DNA of 64,000 nucleotides from Chthonobacter rhizosphaerae (GTDB lineage Bacteria; Pseudomonadota; Alphaproteobacteria; Rhizobiales; Pleomorphomonadaceae). The notes under the pieces were generated by a model. The model was not told the origin of the DNA, did not search any database, and worked only from the letters and a program-made list of their open reading frames with translations. A program made the translations under genes and the position numbers. Within the stretch, counting starts at the first letter, position 1. The number at the start of each line of letters is the position of its first letter. Positions 30,218-38,031 of the stretch are shown in pieces. The stretch is taken from NCBI RefSeq assembly GCF_013839525.1, contig NZ_JACDIS010000002.1, positions 1-64,000 on the forward strand, read 5' to 3'.

Positions 30218-30246
30218 TTGTCACCCCCACGGGGGTTTGCTACTAA
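30218..30246 (+). promoter_or_regulatory. Sigma70-type promoter for tRNA-Leu
   Basis: TTGTCA (30218-30223) and TACTAA (30241-30246) are separated by 17 bases. The spacer contains the dyad ACCCCC-AC-GGGGGT (30223-30236). The tRNA begins 40 bp downstream, a normal leader for a tRNA transcript. Confidence 0.65.
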
Positions 30247-30286
30247 GCCGGCGCCGACGGGACGCCCGGCGGCACAGTCCACGAGA

Positions 30287-30371
30287 GCGGTCGTGGCGGA
30301 ATTGGTAGACGCGCAGCGTTGAGGTCGCTGTGGGGCAACCCGTGGAAGTTCGAGTCTTCTCGACCGCACCA
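30287..30371 (+). tRNA. tRNA-Leu(GAG)
   Basis: 85 bases including an encoded CCA. Acceptor arms are 30287-30293 (GCGGTCG) and 30361-30367 (CGACCGC). The anticodon stem is CAGCG/CGCTG with loop TTGAGGT, giving anticodon GAG at 30321-30323. The long variable arm (TGGGGCAACCCGT region) and the TTCGAGT T-loop confirm a class II leucine tRNA that reads CUC and CUU. Confidence 0.96.
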
Positions 30372-30388
30372 GTGTTTGACGAAGCGAT

Positions 30389-30410
30389 CGGCCGCCCCTC
30401 GGGGCGGCCG
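30389..30410 (+). terminator. Probable terminator after tRNA-Leu
   Basis: CGGCCGCCCC (30389-30398) and GGGGCGGCCG (30401-30410) form a strong GC hairpin with a tight TC loop (inner pairs probably open). It is followed by TCGTCGTTTC, a weak T-rich tail. It lies 17 bp after the tRNA end. Confidence 0.55.
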
Positions 30411-30614
30411 TCGTCGTTTCGGGGGCAGGCTCCGCGCGCGGGCCGCGGCCGCGTCCTTCCGGACACAGGGTCGTGAGGCTGAGCGTCAGGCGGAATTTTG
30501 CCTTTGAGTGAGGGCCTTGCTCGGGCTATGTCCGCGTCTGGGCGCCGGCCGTTCCGCACGGGCGCCGCCCGCCTCATCCGCCTCTGACATCCTGCTCATG
30601 CCCCGGGGGACGCC

Positions 30615-32021
30615 ATGGTCGACACCGACCCCATCGCGCCGGAGGAACCCGAACTCGCGCTGACCCTGCGCGACGAGGAGGGCGACCTCAACCCGGCCTT
30701 CGTGGCGGCCGTGACCGACGCGATCGAGCGGGCCGATTCGGACCGGGTCTGCGCGCTCGCCGGCGACCTGCACGAGGCCGACGTGGGCGACCTCCTGGAG
30801 GCGCTGCACCCGGAGGACCGCGCTCCCTTCGTGCGCCTGCTCGGCGACGAGTTCGACTTCACGGCGCTGACCGAGGTCGACGAGGCGATTCGCGTCCAGA
30901 TCCTGGAGGAGCTGCCGACGGCCACGGTCGTCGAGGGCGTCCGCGAGATGGACAGCGACGACGCCGTCTACCTCCTGGAGGACCTCGCCGAGGAGGACAA
31001 GGCCGAGATCCTGGCCCAGCTGCCGTTTCCGGACCGGCTCGCGCTCCAGCGCAGCCTGGACTATCCGGAGGAGACGGCCGGCCGGCGGATGCAGACGGAC
31101 TTCATCGCCGTCCCGCCCTTCTGGACCGTCGGCCAGACAATCGACTACCTGCGCGAGCGCGAGGACCTGCCGGAGGAGTTCTACGAGATCTACGTGATCG
31201 ACCCCGGCTTCCGGCTGCTCGGGTCGGTGTCGCTGAACAAGATCCTCCGGGCGGGCCGCCCGACGAAGATCGGCGACATCATGCACGAGAACCGCCACCT
31301 CGTGCAGGCGACCGAGGACCAGGAGGAGGTGGCGCGCCTGTTCGAGCGCTACAACCTGATCGCCGCCGCCGTGGTGGACGAGGGCGAGCGCCTCGTCGGC
31401 GTCATCACCATCGACGACATCGTGGACGTCATCCAGGCCGAGGCGGAGGAGGACATCCGCGCCCTCGCGGGCGTCGGCGACGAGGAGATCTCCGACAGCG
31501 TCCTCTACACCGTCCGCACCCGCTCGGTGTGGCTGATCGTCAATCTGGCGACCGCCTTCCTGGCCTCCTCCGTGATCGGCCTCTTCGACGCCACCATCGA
31601 GAAGATGGTGGCGCTCGCCGTGCTCATGCCCATCGTGGCGTCCATGGGCGGCAATGCCGGCACCCAGACCATGACGGTGGCGGTCCGGGCGCTCGCCACC
31701 CGCGACCTCGACGCCAACAACGCGTGGCGGATCATCGGCCGCGAGGTGATGGTCGGCCTCCTCAACGGCGGCGCCTTCGCGCTGGCGGTCGGCGCGGTGG
31801 CGGCGCTCTGGTTCCAGGATCCCATGCTCGGCGTCGTGATCGGCGCCGCCATGGTGATCAACCTCGTCTGCGCCGCGCTCGCCGGCATCCTGATCCCGCT
31901 CACGCTCGACCGCTTCGACGTGGACCCGGCGGTGGCGTCCGGCGTCTTCGTCACCATGGTGACGGACATCGTCGGCTTCTTCGCTTTTCTCGGCCTCGCC
32001 ACCATCATCCTCCTGGCCTGA
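30615..32021 (+). CDS. mgtE: Magnesium transporter MgtE
   Basis: 468 residues. The N-terminal superhelical domain has HEADVGDLLEALHPEDRAPFVRLL. A CBS pair follows at about residues 155-270 (with ENRHLVQATEDQEEVARLFERYN and VVDEGERLVGVITIDDIVDVI). Five membrane helices begin near residue 300. The pore segment LMPIVASMGGNAGTQTMTV holds the conserved Asn/Gly motif of MgtE. The channel imports Mg2+ and is gated by Mg2+ bound to the CBS and N domains. It is a single gene with a palindromic end. Confidence 0.95.
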   Translation: MVDTDPIAPEEPELALTLRDEEGDLNPAFVAAVTDAIERADSDRVCALAGDLHEADVGDLLEALHPEDRAPFVRLLGDEFDFTALTEVDEAIRVQILEELPTATVVEGVREMDSDDAVYLLEDLAEEDKAEILAQLPFPDRLALQRSLDYPEETAGRRMQTDFIAVPPFWTVGQTIDYLREREDLPEEFYEIYVIDPGFRLLGSVSLNKILRAGRPTKIGDIMHENRHLVQATEDQEEVARLFERYNLIAAAVVDEGERLVGVITIDDIVDVIQAEAEEDIRALAGVGDEEISDSVLYTVRTRSVWLIVNLATAFLASSVIGLFDATIEKMVALAVLMPIVASMGGNAGTQTMTVAVRALATRDLDANNAWRIIGREVMVGLLNGGAFALAVGAVAALWFQDPMLGVVIGAAMVINLVCAALAGILIPLTLDRFDVDPAVASGVFVTMVTDIVGFFAFLGLATIILLA

Positions 32022-32043
32022 GGCCGGCCCCCGGGGGCCGGCC
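32022..32043. terminator. GC-rich palindrome immediately after mgtE
   Basis: GGCCGGCCCCC and GGGGGCCGGCC at 32022-32043 form a perfect 22-bp palindrome starting directly at the mgtE stop codon. No T tract follows, so it may be an incomplete or factor-assisted terminator. Confidence 0.4.
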
Positions 32044-32217
32044 TCGCCGTTCGTCTGTCCGCTGCAAGTGTCTTAATGCGTCGTTCACCCCGTTGAGGCA
32101 GGGTCCGCCGGTCGGTGCCGGCCCGGGTCGCGCGCCGGCGGCGGCCATCGCCCAGGGCGCGCGTCGACGCGGCCCGAGGAGGATGTCCGCGGGACTTCGG
32201 GACTTCTGGATCGCGTC

Positions 32218-33060
32218 ATGACTGTTGCCGCCGAACATTCCACCCGCCATCCGGCTCCCGCCGCGGAGCCGACCTTGAGGCGCCCCGTCGCGGGCGGGGA
32301 AGGCGGCCGGTCGGCGGCGCCGCGGCTGCGGCGGGCGGTCCGGGTCGCGCTCTCGGCGGCGGTGGGGCTCGCCCTGTCGGCCTGCGCGCTCCTCGATTTC
32401 GAGCCGCCCGGGCCGGAGGAGTTTCCCGTCCACGGCATCGACGTCTCCTACTATCAGGAGGAGATCGACTGGATGGCGGTGCGCAACGCCGGCACCACGT
32501 TCGCCTGGATCAAGGCCACCGAAGGCGGCGACTGGCTGGACCCGAAGTTCGCCCAGAACTACATGGCCGCCGGCGCAGCCGGGCTCGCCCGGGGCGCCTA
32601 CCACTTCTATTATTTCTGCCGGCCGGTGGAGGACCAGATCGCCTGGTTCATCCGGAACGTCCCCGTCGATCCCACGGCCCTGCCGCCCGTGCTCGACATG
32701 GAATGGAATTCCGAGAGCAAGACCTGCCGCTACCGCCCGCCCCGGGCGGAGGTGCACGCGAACATGCGCAAGTGGCTGACCGCCATCGAGGCGCACTACG
32801 GCAAGCGCCCGGTGATCTACTCCACCGTGGACTTCTACCGCGACCGCCTCGCCGGCGCGTTCGGCGACTATCACATCTGGCTGCGCAGCGTGGCCGGCCA
32901 CCCGTCCGTCCGCTACGGCGACCGCAAATGGCACTTCTGGCAGCACACCGCCACCGGCCGCATCCCGGGCATTCGCGGCAACGTGGACCGCAACGTCTTC
33001 TTCGGCTCCCCTCGCCAGTGGCAGACCTTCCTGATGGGCGCCCACGACCCGAGGGCGTGA
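32218..33060 (+). CDS. GH25 (lysozyme-like) lipoprotein
   Basis: 280 residues. A long, Pro/Arg-rich N-region precedes a hydrophobic segment ending with the lipobox LSAC, giving a lipidated Cys56. The GH25 domain (about 70-270) has GIDVSYYQEEIDWMAV, WIKATEGGDWLDPKF, YHFYYFC and the catalytic DME in VLDMEWNSES, then WHFWQHTATGRIPGI. GH25 enzymes cleave the beta-1,4 bond between MurNAc and GlcNAc. It is probably outer- or inner-membrane anchored and acts on the cell's own peptidoglycan. The long N-region is unusual, and a start within it cannot be ruled out. Confidence 0.9.
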   Translation: MTVAAEHSTRHPAPAAEPTLRRPVAGGEGGRSAAPRLRRAVRVALSAAVGLALSACALLDFEPPGPEEFPVHGIDVSYYQEEIDWMAVRNAGTTFAWIKATEGGDWLDPKFAQNYMAAGAAGLARGAYHFYYFCRPVEDQIAWFIRNVPVDPTALPPVLDMEWNSESKTCRYRPPRAEVHANMRKWLTAIEAHYGKRPVIYSTVDFYRDRLAGAFGDYHIWLRSVAGHPSVRYGDRKWHFWQHTATGRIPGIRGNVDRNVFFGSPRQWQTFLMGAHDPRA

Positions 33061-33142
33061 TCGATCGGGGTAAGGTGGCCCGAAGGGCCGGACGGGGTCG
33101 TGTTCGCGTTCGCATGGACGACCGTGTCGGAACCTGCGACCG

Positions 33143-33799
33143 TCACGCGCCCCGCGTCCGCGCCCGCTCCAACGCCGCCCGCAGCGCCCGCGCGGCCGCC
33201 GCTGGATCCGGCGCTGCGGAGATCGCGCTCACCACCGACAGCCCGTCCACCCCGGTCCGCGCCACCGCCTCGGCGTTCCTCCCGTCGATGCCGCCGATCG
33301 CCACCGTCCTGAGCGGGCTCGCCCGCACGATCGCCGCCAGCCCGTCGATCCCGAGCGCCGCCGCCGCGTCCGGCTTCGTGCCGGTGGCGAACACCGGGCC
33401 GACGCCGAGGTAGTCCACCGCGGCGGCGTCGACACCGGAGAGCTGGCCCGCCTCGGTGATCGAAAGCCCCACGATGGCGTCCGGCCCGAGGATGCGGCGG
33501 GCGGCTTCGGCGGGGAGGTCCGACTGGCCCACGTGCACGCCGGCCGCGCCTGCGGCGGCCGCCACGTCCACCCGATCGTTGACCACCAGCGGCACCCCGA
33601 GCGGCGTCAGCCGGTCCATCAGCGCGACCGCCTGGTCGAGGAGCGCGCGCCCGCCGAGATCCGGGTTGCGCAGCTGCACCAGCGTGACGCCGCCCGCCAC
33701 CGCGGCGAGCGTCGTGTCGACCAGCGCCTCGAACGGGAGGCGATGGTCGGTGACGACGTAGAGGGCGAGGTCGAACCACAGGCGCGGCGGTCGGTCCAT
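33143..33799 (-). CDS. thiE: Thiamine-phosphate synthase
   Basis: 218-residue TIM-barrel enzyme that joins HMP-pyrophosphate with thiazole phosphate. It shows ALYVVTDHRLPFEALVD, GGVTLVQLRNPDL, VVNDRVDVAAAAGAAGVHVGQSD, then YLGVGPVFATGTKPDA and TVAIGGIDGRNA. The catalytic and phosphate-binding residues of the family are present. The ATG at 33799 lies nine bases after the thiM stop. The frame is open to 34615 but that part is antisense-type shadow of thiM. Confidence 0.94.
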   Translation of the reverse strand: MDRPPRLWFDLALYVVTDHRLPFEALVDTTLAAVAGGVTLVQLRNPDLGGRALLDQAVALMDRLTPLGVPLVVNDRVDVAAAAGAAGVHVGQSDLPAEAARRILGPDAIVGLSITEAGQLSGVDAAAVDYLGVGPVFATGTKPDAAAALGIDGLAAIVRASPLRTVAIGGIDGRNAEAVARTGVDGLSVVSAISAAPDPAAAARALRAALERARTRGA

Positions 33800-33807
33800 C
33801 GGGCGGC

Positions 33808-34608
33808 TCAGCGCACGGTCACGACGGCATGGCTGTCCAGCGCTTCGAGATCGAGCGCATGGAGCATGTCGAGGAGCGCCACCTGCAGGCTGCCCGGCCC
33901 GCCGGCCACCTCCGCCGCCGCCTTGCCGGCCGCCTTCAGGGCGGCGAGCGCCGCGATCGTGGCCCTGAACGGATCGGCTTCCACGGCGAGGCACGCGCCG
34001 ACGAGCGCCGACGCGGTGCAGCCGAGGCCGGTGACGCGCGCCATCAGCGGGTGCCCGCCCTCGATCAGGGCGGTCCGGCGGCCGTCCGTCACCACGTCCA
34101 CCGCGCCGGTCACCGCCGCCACCGTGCCGTGCCGGGCCGCGAAGGCGACGGCCGTCTCGGCGGCGGCCTCGGACGAGTGGACGCTGTCCACGCCCTTCGG
34201 CCCGCCCGACAGCGAGCCGGCGATCGCCAGCACCTCCGAGGCGTTGCCGCGCACCACCGTCGGCTTCAGGGCGAGGAGGCCCGTCGCCGTGCGCGTCCGG
34301 TAGGGCGTCGCGCCCGCGCCCACCGGGTCGAGCACCCACGGCTTGCCGAGCCGCCCGGCCGTCAGGGCCGCGAGCCGCATGGCGGCGGCCCATTCGCTCG
34401 ACAGGGTGCCGATGTTGACGACGATCGCGCCGGAGATGGCTGCGAAGTCCTCCACCTCGTCGGTGGCGTGCACCATGGCGGGCGACGCCCCGAGGGCGAG
34501 AAGCCCGTTGGCGGTGTTGTTCATCACCACGTAGTTGGTGATGTTGTGGACGAGCGGCGCGCGGTCGCGCACCGCCTCGATCACGGCGAAGATCTCTTCC
34601 GTCTGCAT
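33808..34608 (-). CDS. thiM: Hydroxyethylthiazole kinase
   Basis: 266-residue ThiM, a ribokinase-like enzyme that phosphorylates the thiazole alcohol for thiamine salvage. Conserved segments are PLVHNITNYVVMNNTAN, LDPVGAGATPYRT, PTVVRGNASEVLAI and GLGCTASALVGACLA with the catalytic Cys of VTGLGCT. It is transcribed first in a two-gene operon thiM-thiE. I looked for a TPP riboswitch in the preceding 130 bp and saw no thi-box. Other thiamine genes are not in the window. Confidence 0.95.
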   Translation of the reverse strand: MQTEEIFAVIEAVRDRAPLVHNITNYVVMNNTANGLLALGASPAMVHATDEVEDFAAISGAIVVNIGTLSSEWAAAMRLAALTAGRLGKPWVLDPVGAGATPYRTRTATGLLALKPTVVRGNASEVLAIAGSLSGGPKGVDSVHSSEAAAETAVAFAARHGTVAAVTGAVDVVTDGRRTALIEGGHPLMARVTGLGCTASALVGACLAVEADPFRATIAALAALKAAGKAAAEVAGGPGSLQVALLDMLHALDLEALDSHAVVTVR

Positions 34609-34840
34609 GGCTCACCTCTTTGGCCGGGATTGGTGCGGCAAGGAGTCGTCAAGGTCAATCGCCGGCCGGCTCGATTTCCGAACGCCCTTGAACGCGGTGG
34701 TCACCAGACCTCTATAGAAGGGAGCGGCGGCCGCCGGCCCGGGCGGGTTGCCGCCGGGCCGAAAACTGCGCTACGAACTGATCGATCACGAAAACGTCCC
34801 GGAGTCGGCTTTCCGGGCCATACCGTCGAAGAAGGTACCC

Positions 34841-35470
34841 ATGACCAAGGCCATCGCCACCGAGTGGCTCGCCCGTCTCGACGACGAGGACGAGAAGGAA
34901 GAGAAGAAGGACGCCGCTCCGGCGCCGCAGGTCGACAAGTATCTCTTCAAGTCCCGGACCGTCCTCATCACCGGCGGCATCAACCAGGACCTCGCGCGCG
35001 ACGTCACCGCGCGCCTGCTCGCCCTCGCCGAGGCCAGCCACACCGACCCGATCACCGTCATCGTCTCCTCGCCCGGCGGGCATGTGGAGAGCGGCGACAT
35101 GATCCACGACATGATCCGCTTCGTGCCGGCCCCGGTGAACATCCTCGGCACCGGCTGGGTGGCGAGCGCGGGCGCGCTCATCTACGTGTCCGTGCCCAAG
35201 GAGCGCCGCTTCTGCACGCCGAACACCCGCTTCCTCCTCCATCAACCGTCCGGCGGCACCGGCGGCATGGCCACCGACATCGAGATCCAGGCCCGCGAGA
35301 TCCTCAAGATGCGCGACCGCCTGAACAAGATCTTCGCGAACGCCACCGGCCAGCCGATCGAGCGCATCGAGAAGGACACGGACCGCGACTACTGGATGAG
35401 CGCGGACGAGGCCATCGGCTACGGCCTCGCCGGCAAGATCGTCAACTCGGCGGACGAGATCGGCCGCTGA
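34841..35470 (+). CDS. Second, divergent ClpP-type protease subunit
   Basis: 209 residues. An acidic, lysine-rich N-terminus ([11 protein letters not shown]) leads into the ClpP fold. The catalytic triad is Ser109 (GWVASAG), His134 (FLLHQPSGG) and Asp183 (TDRDYWMS). The Ser motif lacks the Met normally next to it. The motif [17 protein letters not shown] is typical of the second ClpP group of rhizobia rather than canonical ClpP1. No clpX or clpA is adjacent. The ATG at 34841 follows GAAGAAGG; an upstream in-frame start at 34748 has no similarity. It is probably cytoplasmic and needs an AAA+ partner. Confidence 0.87.
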   Translation: MTKAIATEWLARLDDEDEKEEKKDAAPAPQVDKYLFKSRTVLITGGINQDLARDVTARLLALAEASHTDPITVIVSSPGGHVESGDMIHDMIRFVPAPVNILGTGWVASAGALIYVSVPKERRFCTPNTRFLLHQPSGGTGGMATDIEIQAREILKMRDRLNKIFANATGQPIERIEKDTDRDYWMSADEAIGYGLAGKIVNSADEIGR

Positions 35471-35492
35471 TCGACAGGGCAGGGGGGCGCCC

Positions 35493-35864
35493 ATGACAGG
35501 AAAGCCGGTACGGGCGGCCGCGATCGCGGCGGCCGTCGGAGCGGTGCTGGCGGTTGCGGTCGCGGCGGGGTCGGGCGATGCGCTCGCCCAGTCCGCGTCG
35601 CCCTACGACACCACGTTCAGGCTCCGGACCGGGGGCGCCGCCCTCCTCTATGCCGACATGGCCACCACCGCCAAGGTGGTGGGCGAACTCCCCGAAGGCG
35701 CGACCGGCATCGTGCTGCGCTGGTGCCGCAAGGAATTCTCCTTCGGCAACTGGCAGTTCGGGTCGGAGCGCGACAAGCTCAAGATCCTCGACGAGCGCTG
35801 GTGCGAGGTCTCGCACAAGGGCAAGGTCGGCAACGTGCCGGGCAGCGTTCTCGCGCCGGAGTGA
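35493..35864 (+). CDS. Exported SH3-like domain protein
   Basis: 123 residues. A signal peptide with an Ala/Val-rich core (about residues 8-32, cleavage near ALAQS) precedes a compact SH3_3-like domain: LRTGGAALLYADMATTAKVVGELPEGATGIVLRWC and then RWCEVSHKGKVGNVPGSVLAPE. Two cysteines of WC motifs could form a disulphide. Such proteins are often periplasmic. Function is unknown. It lies 22 bp after the ClpP gene and 52 bp before the DUF218 gene, so the three may be cotranscribed. Confidence 0.75.
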   Translation: MTGKPVRAAAIAAAVGAVLAVAVAAGSGDALAQSASPYDTTFRLRTGGAALLYADMATTAKVVGELPEGATGIVLRWCRKEFSFGNWQFGSERDKLKILDERWCEVSHKGKVGNVPGSVLAPE

Positions 35865-35916
35865 CCGGGGCGGACCATCCGCCCCGGCCGATTCGCCCCA
35901 ACCGAACGCGCCCTTC

Positions 35917-36714
35917 ATGTTCTTCATCGCATCCAAGCTGATCTTCCTGGTCCTCCGCCCGTCCAACGCCGTCCTCCTGGCGATGCTGGTCGGCCTCTTG
36001 CTGCGCCGGCTCGGCCGGCGGCGGACGGGGGCGATCGTCTTCTCGCTCGGCCTCGGCGCCGCGGTCGTGGCGGCCTGGACGCCTCTCGGCAACGCCCTGA
36101 TCCTGCCGCTGGAGCAGCGCTTCCCGCAGATCGCGCCCCCCGCCGACGAGCCGACCGGCGTCATCATCCTCGGCGGCTCCATCGACCCGATCGCGACGGC
36201 GCAGCGGGGCGATTACCCGCAGCTCCTCGACGGCGCCGAGCGCCTGATCGTGGGCGCCGAGATGGCGCGCCGCTATCCGAACGCCAGGATCGTGTTCACC
36301 GGCGGGTCGGGCGACATCATCTCCACCGAGCGCCAGGAATCCGACGTGGCGCTGACCCAGCTCACCGGCCTCGGCGTGCCGCGCGAGCGGCTCGTGCTGG
36401 AGACCCGGTCCCGCAACACGCGCGAGAACGCCGTCTTCACCTACGACATCCTGAAGCCCCAGCCGGGCGACCGCTGGCTGCTGGTCACCTCGGCGTGGCA
36501 CATGCCGCGGTCCGTGGGCGTGTTCCGGGCGGCCGGCTGGACGGGTCTGATCCCCTATCCGGTGGACTACCGCTCCGTGCTGGATCCGCCCTGGTTCGGG
36601 CGCAACTTCGCCAGCGAAGGCCTCTTCCTCACCGATATCGCCGTGAAGGAATACATCGGCCTCGTGGCCTATCGCTTCGCCGGCTTCACGGACGCGCTCT
36701 TCCCGGCGCCCTGA
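35917..36714 (+). CDS. YdcF/ElyC-type DUF218 membrane protein
   Basis: 265 residues. Two hydrophobic segments in the first 65 residues (KLIFLVLRPSNAVLLAMLVGLLL and IVFSLGLGAAVVAAWTPLG) anchor a DUF218 domain. The domain includes GVIILGGSID, GAERLIVGAEMARRYPNARIVFTGG, RNTRENAVFTYDIL and WLLVTSAWHMPRSVGVFRAAGW. Related ElyC and SanA proteins act in envelope biogenesis. The ATG at 35917 starts before the first hydrophobic segment. A much longer frame exists upstream but overlaps the previous gene. Confidence 0.87.
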   Translation: MFFIASKLIFLVLRPSNAVLLAMLVGLLLRRLGRRRTGAIVFSLGLGAAVVAAWTPLGNALILPLEQRFPQIAPPADEPTGVIILGGSIDPIATAQRGDYPQLLDGAERLIVGAEMARRYPNARIVFTGGSGDIISTERQESDVALTQLTGLGVPRERLVLETRSRNTRENAVFTYDILKPQPGDRWLLVTSAWHMPRSVGVFRAAGWTGLIPYPVDYRSVLDPPWFGRNFASEGLFLTDIAVKEYIGLVAYRFAGFTDALFPAP

Positions 36715-36731
36715 CCGGGGCCGGATCGGGC

Positions 36732-37097
36732 TCAGTCCTCGTCCGCGTCGTCCTCGTCCAGCCAGAACTCGTCGTCGTCCGGGTCCTTGTCGTCCGACAC
36801 CGGATAGGTCGGCGCAGGCTCGTCCTCGCCGAGGAGGCGGAAGCGGTAGAGGCCGCGCACCTCGCGCGGCGGCACCGGCCGGTTCTTGCGCAGGATCACG
36901 ATGCGGCCGTCCTCGGCGAGGCGGATCACCTCGTCCTTGATCGGCTTCATGAGCTGGCGCCAGAGCTTCTCGTTGGTGCCCACGAGGGCGCGGGCCACCT
37001 CGCTCGGGTCCACCGGCCGGGAGGCCCGGCGGTCCGTGGCGAGGGCGAGGATCTGCTCGCGGATGGCGGCGGCCTTGATGCGGCGCGGGTCGATCAT
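36732..37097 (-). CDS. DUF3253 family protein
   Basis: 121 residues. The N-terminal 90 residues (IREQILALATDRRASRPVDPSEVARALVGTN...WRQLMKPIKDEVIRLAEDGRIVILRKNRPV) match the DUF3253 pattern, a predicted winged-helix-like fold. The last 25 are acidic (DDKDPDDDEFWLDEDDADED). A DNA or RNA binding role is inferred only from the fold. It is transcribed after the DUF599 gene on the minus strand, with a 20-bp gap. Confidence 0.8.
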   Translation of the reverse strand: MIDPRRIKAAAIREQILALATDRRASRPVDPSEVARALVGTNEKLWRQLMKPIKDEVIRLAEDGRIVILRKNRPVPPREVRGLYRFRLLGEDEPAPTYPVSDDKDPDDDEFWLDEDDADED

Positions 37098-37117
37098 GGT
37101 CGTGTCTCGGTCTTCGG

Positions 37118-37807
37118 TCACGGGTTCGGCACGGCGACCGCGGCCCGCGAGGGGGAAAAGAACTGGCGCCGCGCCAGGACGGTCAGCACCACCGCCGAAC
37201 TGATCAGGAAGGGAACCGGTCCCACGAACCAGCCCAGATAGCCGACGGACATGAAGAAGGCCCTGAGGCCCTGGTTGAATTGGCTGCCGGCGATCACCAC
37301 CATGGCGGCGGTCCGCTTCACGGCGGCCTCCATCTCGGGCGTGCCCATCCGCTGCCGGTTCGGGATCGCGCCGATCAGGATCGAGGCGTAGTTGAACAGC
37401 CGGTAGGACCAGCCGAACTTGAAGAACGCGTAGGCGTAGATGAGGATCAGCCCCACCGCCTTGGTCTCCCAGGCGGCCCGGCTGACCGAGAGGCCGAGCG
37501 GCAGGTCCCGGGCGATCTCCACCACCCGGTCGCTGGCGTTGATCGCCGCGAAGGCGCCGCCGACCGCGAGCAGGCTCGTGGAGGCGAAGAAGGCCGTGCC
37601 GTTCTGGAGGCCGGTCATGATGCCGGTGTCGATCATCCGCAGTTCGCGCTCGGCCAGCTGGTCGATCCAGGCGCGCCGCTGCTGGTTCATGGCGTGGGTC
37701 AGCGTCCGCGTCCGCCAGCGGCTGTTCTCGATGATCCAGCCGTAGAGGAGCCAGGCGAGCGCGAAGACCGCGACGGCCACGATGTCGAGGGTCGAAAAAC
37801 CGGACAT
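37118..37807 (-). CDS. DUF599 family inner-membrane protein
   Basis: 229 residues with about four transmembrane segments (TLDIVAVAVFALAWLLYGWII; GTAFFASTSLLAVGGAFAAI; AVGLILIYAYAFFKFGWSYRLF; FLISSAVVLTVLARRQF). The soluble loop RRAWIDQLAERELRMIDTGIM between the first two is a family feature. No function is known. It is the first gene of a two-gene minus-strand unit with the DUF3253 gene, and divergent from the SDR gene. Confidence 0.85.
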   Translation of the reverse strand: MSGFSTLDIVAVAVFALAWLLYGWIIENSRWRTRTLTHAMNQQRRAWIDQLAERELRMIDTGIMTGLQNGTAFFASTSLLAVGGAFAAINASDRVVEIARDLPLGLSVSRAAWETKAVGLILIYAYAFFKFGWSYRLFNYASILIGAIPNRQRMGTPEMEAAVKRTAAMVVIAGSQFNQGLRAFFMSVGYLGWFVGPVPFLISSAVVLTVLARRQFFSPSRAAVAVPNP

Positions 37808-38031
37808 GGACGGCCCCTGCCGTTCGGACGGCGACTCCGAAGCGGAGACGGAGGCGGACCGTGCCAACAGGAGCGCGCGCCCGCAAGCCCGGAATGGGCC
37901 GCCACCCTCCATCGGCGCCCGTCGCCCGTTGCCGTCGCTAAGGAACCATTGCGGCGGCGCGTGCGTCTTCCGGGCGGCTAGCCTTCCCCCTCGCGGCCGA
38001 TCGACGACGGCCGCCATCCGGAGATCTCACC

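Noticed and set aside
33143-34615. A 490-codon frame that would fuse thiM-region sequence to thiE
   Set aside because: The upper part is an out-of-frame shadow of thiM. ThiE has its own start at 33799 and normal length.
34609-34840. TPP riboswitch before thiM
   Set aside because: I looked for the thi-box core sequences (CTGAGA and ACCTGATCTGGAT-like) in the correct strand and did not find them.
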